Source: Microbotryomycetes sp. JL201 (taxonomy: Eukaryota; Basidiomycota; Microbotryomycetes). Taken from it: DNA of 64,000 nucleotides. The notes under the pieces are model-generated. The model saw nothing but the letters and a program-made list of their open reading frames with translations, did no database searches and was not told the DNA's origin. The stretch is taken from assembly GCA_033819885.1 (NCBI GenBank), contig JAQYUZ010000003.1, positions 1 through 64,000 of the forward strand, given 5' to 3'. A program made the position numbers and the translations under genes. Positions 21,996-33,558 of the stretch are shown in pieces. The number at the start of each line of letters is the position of its first letter. Position 1 is the first letter of the stretch.

Positions 21996-24209
21996 TCAGG
22001 CATTCTCCTTCATGACCGTCTCGGGTTTGTCTGCGTCAGCCCATCGGTTCATCGCTTCGGCGTGAATTTCTGCCGGACTCGGACCTCCAAACAGCTGATC
22101 CATTTCTTCGAGAGGAACACCGCGAGTTTCTGAGAAGAGGTTGGATCAGTTTGGATTTGCCAGGAAACACCACGTCTATCTCACCGGGAACGCAAAAGTA
22201 CAGCCAAACAGAGCTCACAGTTAGCTACAGGCGGTTCCCAGATCAGCGAGAGAAAGCGAGTGCAAGACGTCTTGGTGTGCTCACGCAAGAGGCAAACAAG
22301 TACCAGGCTGAGCGCGTGATGGTGTCAGCGGCGGATTGCTTTCGAACTTTTTCGAGACAGAGCTCACTGCCGTAACCCAGGTTGGCAATCATGTATGGCA
22401 CAGACTTGCCCAGCATTACTGCAGAGCATTGTCAGCACGCGGATCGCGACCAATGCAAAGGACGGACAGTTAAAGGCCCAATGCGTCGTCGTCGTGATCG
22501 AAACGTTGAACGATCTGATCCTGAGCGGGAAGATTTCTGAGCAGTACACCCAAGGTACACCCGCGTAGCTGAAGCAGAAGGCGACCGCGTAAAGAAATAT
22601 GAATACGATCGCAGCGTAAGAGGAACCTGCAATGGTCGAAGCGCCAGGAGTGGGAGGGTGGGTCTTGATGATGCTGCCAACGACCCACATGCAGATGGCC
22701 ATGGCAGAACCGCCCCAAAGCATCATCGTCACGCGACCGGCGCGGTCGGAAACGACAGCCATGGCAATGACGACCGCGACAAGCCTGACGACGCCGTAAA
22801 TACCTAGCAACCAAGCTCGTCAAAAACATTCAATGAGCTCCAGCAGCCCGAGCTTCTCACCGGATGCAAAGAGTGAAGAGCTCGTGCCCGTGAGACCAAA
22901 GCTTTTGAAAATGCCTGTGCATACGAGTCAGCGTCTGCGCAAAGTACCGCTTTTCCCGTGACGTACGGGTGCTGAAGTAGTTGATCGCGTTGGTCTGTCG
23001 AGAAAATGCGTGAGTACATGATCAAGAGACGCCGTGCAGACGCTTGCTTACTCCACTCATTTGAAACGAAATCACTTGAATCGTGCAGTCGAGTTAGTCG
23101 AGGCGGCACCCGGTAATGCACAGCATCAGTTCCGACTTACTGATGCACACACCGGTGAACAAGCGACGGCGGTTCGACTTGCTGAAGCTCTCGCGAACGA
23201 CTTGTATGTACGAACCAGCCTTGAGCTTGCGTTCATGCTCCAGTTGCTCGAGGATACCCAGCAGCTCTTCTTGAATGTATGCATGTGATTCCGGCAAGTT
23301 TCTCAGTCGAGAGAGTGCTTTCTCGGCAGCACTGGCCCCTTTTTTGCTTGCGATGAAGCGCGGTGTCTCCGAGACGAAACAGAGGCCGAGCAAAAAGAGT
23401 CCGCCAAAGACTAGCTGCAAAGCGATTGGCAGACGCCATGACTCGGAACCTTTGAGGTGGTTCAAGGAGATATACTGTGAAGGGTGAGCCAAGCCTCAGC
23501 AGATGCAAAGGTATGTCGTGTGAGCGCCACTCACCGGAATGAAGAATCCGAGGCATGTCCCGGCTTGGACGCCGATCTCGTAACAGCCAGTCAGTCGTCC
23601 ACGCAGATGGGGAGGCGAACACTCGGACACAAACACTGGGGCGAGCATAGAACTGGCTCCGACGGCCCAACCAGTCACGATTCGGCCGACAATCAAAAGC
23701 GCATGCGCATCGGCGGAACCGGCTCCGGCAACAGTCATGAATACGCATCCGACGATATAAATAAAGCTTGTCAACATCAATGCTGGCACGCTCCGGCGTC
23801 AGTCTCCGTCACCAGTGTGTTTGGCCGTGGAACTGACTAGGTTTTCGGCCTAGACGGTCACTGAGCGGTGCGGTAAAGAGGCAGCCAAAGACGCAACCGG
23901 CTTGAAACACGGCAATCACGTTGCTTTGAAAGGCTGCAAGGTCTTCGGCGCTTCTGCCTTTGTAGCCAAAGTCTTCGATAAAGCTTGGCAAAGCAACCGT
24001 ACCGCCAACAAAACCTGGCAGCGTCAATTTCCTGTCAGCTCGCGTAGGCTTGCGAGTATTCAATGTATCTCACCCAAGTCGTATCCAAATAACGAAGCCG
24101 CCGACAAACCAACAAGAGCGACGAGCAGGATACGAAAGTTCATCGTCTCTGGCGGCGGCTCGACATGCCCGGGCGCAGGCTCTGGTGTTCGAAACTTGGC
24201 AAAAAGCAT
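21996..24209 (-). CDS. MFS transporter, sugar-porter family (paralogue 1)
   Basis: Twelve exons on the minus strand (24209-24074, 24014-23838, 23782-23535, 23474-23141, 23074-23052, 22994-22967, 22914-22861, 22803-22468, 22418-22368, 22307-22285, 22224-22185, 22129-21996) give 527 residues, the usual size. Signatures of the sugar-porter branch are LFGYDLGFVGGTVALP, PLSDRLGRK, GRIVTGWAVGASSMLAPVFV, SECSPPHLRGRL, SETPRF and PETRGVPLEEMD, with about 12 membrane segments. Several middle exons are only 23-54 nt. The family carries sugars, quinate and other polyols or organic acids by proton symport; the substrate is unknown. It lies tail-to-head with a diverged paralogue and beside a PrpF-type enzyme and a tricarboxylate carrier gene, which suggests an organic-acid substrate. 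Confidence 0.88.
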
Positions 24210-24806
24210 CTTAGGAGCGTCCTCAAAACTTTGTGAGCGTGGTGAAGAGGAAAGAGCAGTTCTGTTCCACGCGCGTGCAGGTCCTTTTATGTGGCCGCGA
24301 CAGACTTGCTTTAAAAATAGTGGCGGAGATTTATATCCGGGGTGCGCTCGCGGGGCAGGTCTAATGGACAATCAATGTGCGTCTTCAAGCAGAAGGCATC
24401 AAGCGGCGCAACATTGTGTCGTTACTATTGATAGCACACAAAAGGATGCTCGGTCTAGCGACCAACACCGGCAAGACGAGTGGGTCAAAGATCGAGAACA
24501 AAATTGCGAGGGCTCGTTGAGCCAGGTCGGCACACCGAGACAAAGTGGCATGACCCTGCCATTTTCATAGACGCTGACACTAAATGCGTTCGACTCGTTG
24601 TCACCTCTTTGCAAGTCACACGTCGCACTCTCACGTGGACCATGCATTACCAAGATCTTTTACGCGAGCGGTTTGCCGCAATTGCACATATTGCCATCCT
24701 GGGTTAGAATACAACTACATCTATTGACCCAATACAGCGTCTCAACATAATGACATACAACCGACTGAGCCAAACTATAGCCTTGACTATGTGCACCGTT
24801 CTTTGC
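24210..24806. other. Intergenic region between the tandem transporters
   Basis: A 597-bp gap. The open frame of paralogue 1 continues upstream of its start to 24371, but that stretch (a run of mixed basic residues) does not resemble the family, so I start the gene at 24209. The rest probably holds the promoter of paralogue 1 and the 3' UTR of paralogue 2. Confidence 0.4.
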
Positions 24807-26822
24807 TTAGACAGACTCGCCGTCTTTCTCGTCGACAGTCTCGCGATGGCTGACTGTGCCAGTCTCGGCCTTGTCGTGCAGACGCTTCTCTGTCTGCTCC
24901 GCGCGAGAACTTCCGTTGAACAGTTCGTCCACTACGGTGAGAAACCGGATATCAGTATAAGGCTTGACCTGTTTGACGCGCACTCAGCTACTCACTGTCT
25001 TCGAGAGCGACACCCTTGGTCTCAGGAAGGAAAAAGTACGTCCAGATAAATCCGAGCGTGAGCATGGCAGCGAAAACAAAGTAGGCTGTCGAGACGAGCG
25101 ATCAGCAAAATTCGAGACGAGCTCGAGCAACGCGAACGTACTGCCATATTTGATGTTGGCAATCATGTACGGCACCGACTTTGCAATGCACAGGTTAAAC
25201 GCCCAATGTGTGAACGTCGTGATGGCCACGTTGAAAGAACGAATGCGCAAAGGAAAGATTTCGCTGCAGTAGATCCACGGGATTCCGGCGTACTGCGAGC
25301 GTGCAAGTCAGCAACGCGCTCAGACGACACCTGTGCTCGGCGGCTTACTGAGAAGCAAAACGCCACAGCATACACATAGATGAGCGTAATGGCAGCGTAT
25401 TGACCAGGCACAATCTGACCGCCAGGTGAGGCAGGGTACACTGCGATCAAGGCGCCGACGATCCACATGCAGATTGCCATGATACCGCCGCCACACATGA
25501 GCATGGAAACGCGTCCGAATCGATCGGTGAAGAAAAGCATCGAGATGATGGTCGCGACCGTGCGCACAATACCATAAACTCCCGTCGCAAAGAGCTTGAC
25601 GCTCGTGCCCTTGAAACCGAGATTGGCAAAGACTGCAAGCGAAACAATTAGCACACTCAAGCCAATCGTGAGTGATTATAGAATCCAACTGACTTTTGGG
25701 CGAGTACTGGCAACGGTGGAGCTTGAATCAGCACGATCCCGTTCAAGCTTCAGTTCGACCGCAAACTCACGTAGTTGATCGCATTTGTACCCGAAAATTG
25801 GAAGAAGATCATCAAAGTGACTGCCTTGAAGAGCCGTACCCGGTTGTTGGGCCCGAACGTTTCGCGAAGAACTTGGAAGCGACCAGATCCAGCGGTAGCG
25901 GCACGCTCGTTTTCAACTTGCTCGACGATGCCAGCGAGCTCGGCTTGGACGTATGGGTGATCCATAGGTAGATTGCGAAGGTAGCTGAGCGTCTCTGCCG
26001 CGCGCACTTCGTTGTGGGCCTTTGCCATGTAGCGTGGCGTCTCGGTCAAAAACAGCATGGCAACGTTGAGAGCAACGCCTGGGACAAGTTGAATGCCCAT
26101 CGGTCCCCGCCATTGAGCTGATGACTCTTCATGTACAGCCTTGAGGAAAATGTAACCGATCCAGAAGCCTGCAGCCGTGCCTGATAACACTCTCGATGTC
26201 AGCGACACCATGAGCAGATTGTTGAATCTTCACTCACCAGCCTGAATAGCCACCTCATACACTCCAACCAGCCTTCCACGCAGAGACGCTGGTGCACATT
26301 CTCCGATGTACACAGGCACGAGCATGCTCGTTGCGCCAATGCTCCATCCCGTTAAAACTCGACCAGCGTACACCATGTTGAGCGCATGAGAAGCAGTGGC
26401 CGCGCACATCAAGACGGCGCCAAGGTTGAAGACGAACGCCGTGACAAGAATGGCGATCTTGCGACCGAACTTGTCGCTGAGAGGAACTGCCATGAACGAG
26501 CCAAAGCAGCAGCCGGCTTGGAAGATGGCGACAATGTTGGACTCGAGCATGCTCCTGTACGCCGCTCCCCTCGAATCGGTGCCAAAGTATGATTCAAAGG
26601 CAGGCAAGGCGAGCGTGCTGCCAATGAATCCTAGGTCGTACCCTGTGTGGCGGCAAATCACGTCAGTCGTGCCCGGCCTGCGCGGGGGCGACGCTTACCA
26701 TAGCAGAGACCACCAAGAGAAGCGGCGATGGCGAGAAGGATAATTCTCCAATTGTTGACCTCTTTCGGTGTCGGAATCGGGCCCTCGTCTTTGACTTTGA
26801 AAGACAGCTTGCCTTTGGCCAT
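24807..26822 (-). CDS. MFS transporter, sugar-porter family (paralogue 2)
   Basis: Eight exons (26822-26699, 26642-26238, 26180-25771, 25706-25694, 25632-25349, 25292-25142, 25085-24996, 24931-24807) give 533 residues. Motifs: CYGYDLGFIGSTLALPAF, PLSDKFGRKIAILV, GRVLTGWSIGATSMLVPVYI, GECAPASLRGRL, TETPRYMAK, FFQFSGTNAINYYSPK and PETKGVALED. Exon 4 is a 13-nt microexon that supplies YSPK plus one base. The intron after the NIKYG segment falls at the same codon as the one after NLGYG in paralogue 1, but several others differ, so the pair duplicated and then gained or lost introns. A short acidic tail follows the last helix. The start lies 585 bp from the divergent PrpF-type gene, so the two may be co-regulated. 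Confidence 0.88.
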
Positions 26823-27407
26823 GACGACTTGGTGAGGAAGGTCTGAGAGGTTGGACTAGGCAAAAGGTGCTGGAGATTGAACGCTGGCGAGCGCAGGAGA
26901 GAATGAAGAAGAAGAGAGGCCTACGCCCCCGCACGCGATCTTTGTAGTCGCGCTGACGGACGTTGTAGACCAACACTCTCCGCGCGGGAGCCCCACGTGT
27001 GAGGCTGCCAAGACCGGAGCTTCTTATGGCACCGAGGCGAGTCGGGGGGAGAAGGGCTAGCATCGCAGCGTTGGACGCAAAAGATTGCGGACAATGTATG
27101 TCCTTGCAGCTGCGGGCGTCGGGCCCCGGCGAAATTGTTCGCGGGGCGTCCGGGTCTCACGGACGACCTGCATGATTAACAAGGTTGGTGTGAACTATCA
27201 ACAGGAATGCTCCGAGCGAGGAAACGGGGGTGCCGTCTTTGATTTTGCGCACAGCTTGTCGATTGCACGTTGGTGAGCGGACCGCGGAATGCGAATGTCC
27301 GCTCGGTGCAGGAAGGAGCAACTAACGGAACAACAAAGCGCAGACCGCCCCCTCAAGTGTCCTCATACGCGTTCCCATCTTGGGATTCTTCCTTCAATCA
27401 CATTGCC
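26823..27407. promoter_or_regulatory. Divergent promoter, transporter 2 / PrpF-type gene
   Basis: A 585-bp interval between divergently transcribed starts of a transporter and an enzyme gene. Zn2Cys6 regulators usually bind CGG-based half sites. Several CGG/CCG triplets are present in the interval, but I see no clean inverted pair that I would call an operator. Confidence 0.45.
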
Positions 27408-28776
27408 ATGCCTACAGCCATTGACGTCCCTGTGCCAACGGTTTCCAAGCGCCGCTCGGGCCCCCTTCGAGTGCCCGCGGCACTCATGCGCTCCGGCACG
27501 AGCAAAGGGCTGTTCTTCTGTCAGAAAGACTTGCCTGCTTCGCGCCAGGACTGGGCTCCGATCATCCTCGCGGCGATGGGCTCCCCGGATCCGTACAACC
27601 GACAGCTCAATGGCTGCGGTGGCGGAACCAGTACTCAGAGCAAAGTCGCCGTTGTTGGCATATGCAGCGAGCCCGATGTTGCCGACATCGATTATACGTT
27701 CATTCAAGTGCCCGTCAACAAGGCAGTGCTCGACTTTTCTGGCAATTGCGGCAACATGGTTCGTCATTTGCCCCGATGCAAAATACCTACGCTGACATAG
27801 TTCTGATAGGCGGCAGGATGTGGACCATTCGCTGTGGCGTGAGTGCGTTGACCGGTCTTCCCGAACTACACTGATGCGCTGAAATGCAGAGAAGGCTTGG
27901 TCAAGCTCAAAGGCTCACAAACCCGAGATGCGTTCACCGTCAGGATCCGCAAGTACGGCCATTCATTAGTTTCAGCCACGAGCTAAGCTGACATGACTCG
28001 CTAGCACCAACACTGGCACAATCATCAATTCGACGTTCGCAGTCAACGACGGTTATCCTGCCGAAGATGGCGAGATGGTCATTTCTGGCGTCGCGGGCGC
28101 TGGTGCACCAATTCGACTCGATTTCGTCAATCCTGGAGGGGCAATGACTGGAAAATTACTCCCAACCGGCAGGGCAGTTGACATTGTCACAGTCGAGGCG
28201 ACAGACGATCACGCGCGACTTGACGTTCCCGTGACGCTCATCGACTCTGCCAATCCGTTCTGTTTTGTGCACGCATCTTCGCTCGGGCTGCAAGGAAACG
28301 AGTCGACAAGCGACCTGATCGCCATGACAAACCTCATTCAAGATATCCGCGCTGCCGCATCCATCAAGATGGGTTTGGCCACCGACCTCGAAGCAGCGCG
28401 GCAGCGAATGAGCGTTCCGAAAATCGCCATTCTCGCTGAGCCAGCGACTTATACGACTCTATCGGGAGTGGTCATAGACTCAAACGACATGGACATTCAA
28501 GTGCGCGCATTTTCAATGGGCACGCTGCATCAAGCCCTTCAAATGACGTGCGCCGTCGGTCTCGCTTCCGCTTGCTCTGTTCCGGGCAGCATCCCCCATT
28601 CTCTCGTCGCGGACAGAAAATTTGCTGGTCCGCTTCGCTTTGCACAGCCAAGCGGTATCACGAGTGCAGACCACGACGCGAGTGTCGACGCGAGTGGCGA
28701 AGTGATAATCAACAGTGGCACAGTGTACCGGACAGCTCGGCGATTGATGGAGGGTAACGTGCTCGTCAACTTGTAA
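27408..28776 (+). CDS. PrpF-family isomerase (aconitate / methylaconitate isomerase-like)
   Basis: Four exons (27408-27758, 27810-27838, 27890-27952, 28005-28776) give 404 residues, close to bacterial PrpF (about 390). Family features: VPAALMRSGTSKGLFF near the start, SPDPYNRQLNGCGGGTSTQS, VLDFSGNCGNM joined by splicing to AAGCGPFAV, GTIINSTFAVNDG, SGVAGAGAPIRLDFVNPGG and DSANPFCFVHASSLG. PrpF proteins are cofactor-free isomerases that shift the double bond of 2-methylaconitate; Adi1 of Ustilago maydis, in the same family, converts cis- to trans-aconitate. Cysteines in the GCGGGTS and GNCGN motifs are retained. All introns are GT-AG. No methylcitrate synthase or dehydratase gene is nearby, while a mitochondrial tricarboxylate carrier is, which favours an aconitate role over propionate breakdown. 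Confidence 0.85.
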
Positions 28777-28897
28777 CTGATATTCAGGCATCTTGTACAT
28801 CGTTAGCATTTCGTAACTTCAGTCCATGCCTTGTCATTGCACCACTCTTCGTTGTAAATACAATCAACATATCTCGGTGTAAACAGTCGCGCGCAAA

Positions 28898-31698
28898 TCA
28901 CCAAGTCTCATTTGGCAACGTGCCACTTTCGCCACCGCCTGGCCAGTTGACAAGCGAGATGCCAAACAGGCTGTCTTGTTGAAACGCGTTCGATGGCGGC
29001 AAATTGTTATATGCGGCGGCAGGCACCGTCCACATATCTTGGTGAAAGTTGAATGACGACATGATTGCATCAATATCGACCGATGACGCTGCATGATTCG
29101 GCAATGCCAAATCGTCCGTCGCAGATTGCGAGGCGATCGAGTCGTGAGCTACGGCCACATTCAACCGATTGACGAGGCTTTCGATGATTGCAAGCGTCTT
29201 CCGCGCTCCGGTGTTGACATCAGCGTTTTCCCGAAGTCCATCCATGCATACTTTCAAGCATCGAGCAGCGTCAGAGGACGGACCTTGTTGCGCCGCCGTG
29301 CGCACGACAATGGTAGCAGCAATGTACGTTCCGTACGCGATCAAGTACGGCGCTCGACTGAGAGTATACGTCTCGCGGTAGCGAGTCAAGATCGCCGTCG
29401 CTTTTTTGGCTGCGTGCTCGCAGCGTGACCAGCACTCGGCCGCCACCGGACTGTGCGTCGTCTGCAAGTGACCCGATTCGAGAAACGGACGATTGACGAG
29501 GACTGTCAGCGTGTAATAGATTGAGCTGCAAGACGTGCGTTTCCGATTAGCTCGCCGTAACATGGAAGGAACGGGGACTGACTAGAGCGACAAGACGTGC
29601 GGAGGCGGCACTGGCAAAGACCCGTCCAGAGGATCGTATTTGAGGCACGCCGGAATATGCTCAGACCATTCTGCTAGACTTCTATTGTGCGTGTCTAGCT
29701 GCTGAAGTGGGTCTGGACAGTTGTGGTCGGCGTAGAACGTGTTGATGATTCGTCCCTGGATCGTTGTTTGTCAAAATGCTGCAGAAGAAGAGGCCAAGCC
29801 CACGCTTACCATGAGTACGGACAGAGAACACAACTCAGTGAATGTCGACACGCTGTACGAAGGCGAGCTCGTGTATGATCCCGTCGACGCGAACGCGAAT
29901 GGCGTCCATGGTTCTTGCTCTTCAAACATGTCGAAAAAAACGGGAGGCACCTTGACGTCGAACTCGTGCAAAGTGACCGCTCGTCCCTGATACAACGAGA
30001 TGATCTTGTCAAAGACTAGATGACCAGGTCAGTGATCGCTCTGTAACCTTTCATGAACGCGCAACGCACCGAACGCGGCCCACACGAGCCGTCGTCTGAT
30101 CTCGAGATCTGCAGGCTCGACTTCGCCACCTTGCACAACGCGTGACCGCCAATCGTGCAGCAGTCCTGCAGGAAGCGAGAGTCAGGCCCGAGTCTGGCCA
30201 CGTCTGTACTCAGGGACGAACCGAGATCCGAGAGCATGCGAAAAGCAATTCCAGAGTACACCCATGGTGCAGATTGCCAACCCAACGCAAAAAGAGAACT
30301 CGACAGCAATAGCAGCGCCTGAATCGTGGGAATGCGAGATTTGTCGAGCGATTCGCCGAGGAGCTCCTTGACACGTCGCAGGAACCGGAGCCCTGCCGTC
30401 CTCGGATCGTTGACGTCGTCAAACACTTCTGGACGCTTTGAAAATTTGGCGACGGAAAAGTAGATGGCGTTGAGGAGAAGTTTGGAAAAGTAAGGGCCAG
30501 AGCAAGCCATGTCTCGCATAAAAAGAGGTCTGTAAGTGATCAAGAAGGCATGGTGTTGTCGGTTCCAGTGTAAAGCAAGCAGGTGCATGGCGAGCTCTGG
30601 CTGAACGCCGTCGACTGCAAGAACAAGCTGGCCCAGTCAGCTTGACGCTGCGCGAAGGTCTGGTCGAGAACGCACAGTCGAGACTCCCAAGGGCAAGTGC
30701 TATCATTTCTTGATGTCGTTGCTCGGCGCAGAATGTCATCAAGCGGGAACGAATCTCCGAATCAGACAGAGGGGTTTTTCCTCCGGGAGCCACAGCTGAT
30801 GATGCTTCGCTCTCGTCAAAAAAGGCCGATGTCGGTCCGTGGGAAGTCGCATGTCTGAAAGGATTCTCAGTCATCGGATTCAAGTAAACGCAGGCTGTAA
30901 CTTACCCGCTCGAGGAATCAATGTGAAGGCGGCTCACAGGACCGCTCACTGCTCGCGAGACCTTGCCGGCGCCGTCGCTTGGTGCCGGTGCCGAGCCGGA
31001 CATTGAAATCGCAAGGGGTTTCGCCGCGGAAAACTTCAGCGCGGGCAAGTCGCTGGGCGCTTGGTGCGTCTGTTGCCACTTGCCGAGTTCGGCCGCCTGC
31101 TGCTCTTGATCACTGGTCGCCAAGCGATCTATGAACGCTTGCAGGGCATTACGCTCTGCTTCGAGCTCTTCAATCCTCTGGTGTGTTGGTCTGGTCACAG
31201 GTCACGTGAGTCGAGGTCCGCCTCATCAGACGCGTGCGTTCCGCCACGGCTGACCTTGGCTTCTTTGAGCGTTCAAGAGGTTCGCATACCGCGCCGTGAG
31301 CGAGACAAGAGCTGCATGGTACTTCGAGATCGCATTTGAGCTGTCAATCAGAGCGAAGCGACCGAGATCAGTGTCTTGTTGGCGGTCGGCTCCTGACAGC
31401 CGTCGGCGAGGTCCACAATAGTTTATATTGCCCAGCCTCACCTTGCGACGGCGACAGAAGCCACACGAGACGCGCGGCCTGGCCAATCTGCGTTTCTCTG
31501 GCGTAGTGCGAATCGTCAGCTCTGTCGATCGCGCGTTACAGATTTCTACAAGTATTACATTCCGTTGCTGTCTCACGGTATGCGAAAAGGTGACTTACTA
31601 TTGCTGCGTGATGGCTCGCCGGAACCTTCACGCGTCCTTTCAGTGTCGGCGGGGCTCGTGGACCCCACAGACTGCTGGTCGGGATTCGCGCCTGCCAT
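28898..31698 (-). CDS. Zn2Cys6 transcription factor with fungal TF domain
   Basis: Ten exons (31698-31599, 31521-31442, 31340-31255, 31190-30906, 30854-30676, 30614-30210, 30165-30070, 30015-29810, 29755-29583, 29525-28898) give 745 residues. Splicing assembles a textbook zinc cluster at about residues 53-79: CGFCRRRKLKCDLEVPCSSC then LAHGAVC (C-x2-C-x6-C-x5-C-x2-C-x6-C). A short coiled coil follows (RIEELEAERNALQAFIDRL), then a fungal-specific regulatory domain with LHWNRQHHAFLITYRP, PYFSKLLLNAIYFS and IQALLLLSSSLFALGWQ. The 44-nt intron at 30209-30166 is the least certain junction. The gene is convergent with the PrpF gene and shares a 294-bp divergent promoter with the mitochondrial carrier, so it is the likely local regulator. 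Confidence 0.88.
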
Positions 31699-31992
31699 CT
31701 TCTTTATTGATGCCGTTCAGCAGCCGCCAGAATGACAGCAAAAAGGGCCGCGGACGAAGCGCGCCCGTTGGACGGACAATTCTCGCGTTGGCGGCAAGTG
31801 AAACTAGCAACGCCGTCCGGATGATCGGAGCGGACAATAAGTGTCCGTTTCCCGAAGCACATGCCCAGCGGCGGTTCAATCCGGACACTCGCATCCGGCC
31901 GCGTTCCATACAGCACCTCGACACCCCGACAGAGTGCTTTTTTGTCACCCATCGCCTCCTCGTCGTCACTGTCGCCGCACCCAAAGACTCCA
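31699..31992. promoter_or_regulatory. Divergent promoter, Zn2Cys6 regulator / mitochondrial carrier
   Basis: Only 294 bp separate the two starts, so both genes probably share control elements. The interval contains several CGG triplets (for example CGCCCGTTGGACGG near 31764), which are candidate half sites for the adjacent zinc-cluster protein. This is a suggestion from composition, not a defined site. Confidence 0.45.
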
Positions 31993-33293
31993 ATGCCTCG
32001 AGACTCGACTGCAGCATCAAAGTCACTCTTTGCCGGCATCATTGCCGGCGGCATCGAAGGTTTCATTACTTATCCTGCAGAGTATGCCAAAACTGTAGCT
32101 CAATTTCAATCAAAACCTGGTCAGAAGGCGAGTCGTCGCAAACCGATTTGGATCGTAAGCCGTACCCGAGTAGTTGACAATTCTGTCCTGCTTGCAGCGA
32201 GTTGGTCCGGTCAAGATCTTGACAGAGACTCTCAAGACACAAGGCGTCAGGGGAATCTACTCGGGCTGTGGCGCTCTTGTCGCCGGCAATGCAGCGAAAG
32301 CCGGCGTTCGGTTCCTGACATATGATCAAATCAAGTCGTACCTTGTTGACGACACGGCAAGTTCAGCCTTCTTGACGTCTGTGGTGGCAATCTAACGCCG
32401 ACGCGGCTAACAGGGACGACTAACGCCCGCGAAAAGCCTGCTCGCCGGACTTGGTGCCGGAGTCTGCGAAGCCGTGCTTGCCGTCACGCCATCAGAAACA
32501 ATCAAGTACGCACACGTGCGCCAGAGGTGGCTTGAATCCTTTTCCTGACATTGTTCTGTGCGCGTACTCAGGACGAAACTCATCGACGATGCAAAGCGCG
32601 CGGTGCCGCAGTACAATGGACTCGCGCACGGCACTGTTACTATCTGCCGCACAGAAGGCTTCGCAGGCATCTATCGTGGCTTGTTTCCCACAGTGAGTTG
32701 CCACGCAACAAGCCTGGACAAGCCAATCCTTATGAGCCGACTCGCAGATTATGAAGCAAGGTGCCAACAGCGCTGTTCGGTTCACGTCCTACTCTACAAT
32801 CAAGCAATGGCTTCAAGACAGGTCTGGCGTCACCAAGCAGCTTTCAGCTGCAGAAACCTTTGCTGCAGGAGCAGGCGCCGGCGTCATTACAGTCTGCAAG
32901 TCGAGCAAAGGATTTGTCGACAGACATTTGCTGATGCTTTCCTGTTGAAACAGACGCCACAATGCCATTCGACACTGTCAAGACCCGAATGCAAAGTCTG
33001 AATGCAGCTAAAGAATATCGAAACAGCTTGCATTGTGTGCTTAGGGTGAGCGGGTCACCATGTTTCATCCTGTACAGCTCTGATCGAACTTGATGCTGCC
33101 ATTAGGTCGTTCGAGAAGAAGGTGCCTTGAGCCTCTGGGGAGGTGCCACGCCACGACTCGCGCGGTTGTCGGTGAGTTTCTACGAGCAAACACTGGCGTG
33201 TTGCGCATTGCTGAATCCTTGCCTCTGGGTGACCAGATGTCGGGCGGTATCGTCTTTTTCGTTTACGAAAAGATGATGGCCCTGATGAAATGA
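31993..33293 (+). CDS. Mitochondrial tricarboxylate-type carrier
   Basis: Eight exons (31993-32154, 32198-32356, 32414-32505, 32572-32692, 32748-32895, 32954-33045, 33106-33171, 33237-33293) give 298 residues. Three mitochondrial-carrier repeats each keep the P-x-[DE]-x-x-[KR] signature: YPAEYAKT, TPSETIKT and MPFDTVKT. The LFAGIIAGGIEGFITYP opening, GIYSGC, GIYRGLFPTIMKQGANSAVR and VRFTSY resemble citrate/tricarboxylate carriers (yeast Ctp1, Ustilago Mtt1). It would exchange citrate or cis-aconitate across the inner mitochondrial membrane. Introns 32357-32413 and 32896-32953 both use GCAAGT donors; the second is needed to restore GVITVYATMPFDTVKTR. Its position beside a PrpF-type isomerase, a regulator and two MFS transporters suggests that it feeds cytosolic aconitate metabolism. 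Confidence 0.87.
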
Positions 33294-33558
33294 GCTTGTG
33301 TTGATTGTGACGATAGACATTTTGTGTGGTCTCTGTTTGCTTGATGTATAATATGCAAATTAGCCCCGCGTGACGGTTGACAACGTGCCAAAGTGAAACG
33401 CCTGCGTGCGCAGCATCAAATGTTGAGTGAAAGTTCGACTTGAAGGCCGTGCGCTAGACTCCTAGCCTTTCACCACGAAAGAGAGTCCATCTCACGCAGA
33501 GCAGACAGAGAATATAACTTGAAACAATCACTGCACCTGACTCCCTAGTCCACGCTCA

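Noticed and set aside
27408-28776. Assigning the PrpF-family gene to the methylcitrate cycle
   Set aside because: No methylcitrate synthase, dehydratase or lyase lies nearby, and the neighbours are a tricarboxylate carrier and transporters.
21996-33293. Calling the block a complete itaconate cluster
   Set aside because: No trans-aconitate or cis-aconitate decarboxylase, P450 or ring-cleaving dioxygenase is present in the window, and the regulator belongs to a different class from Ria1.
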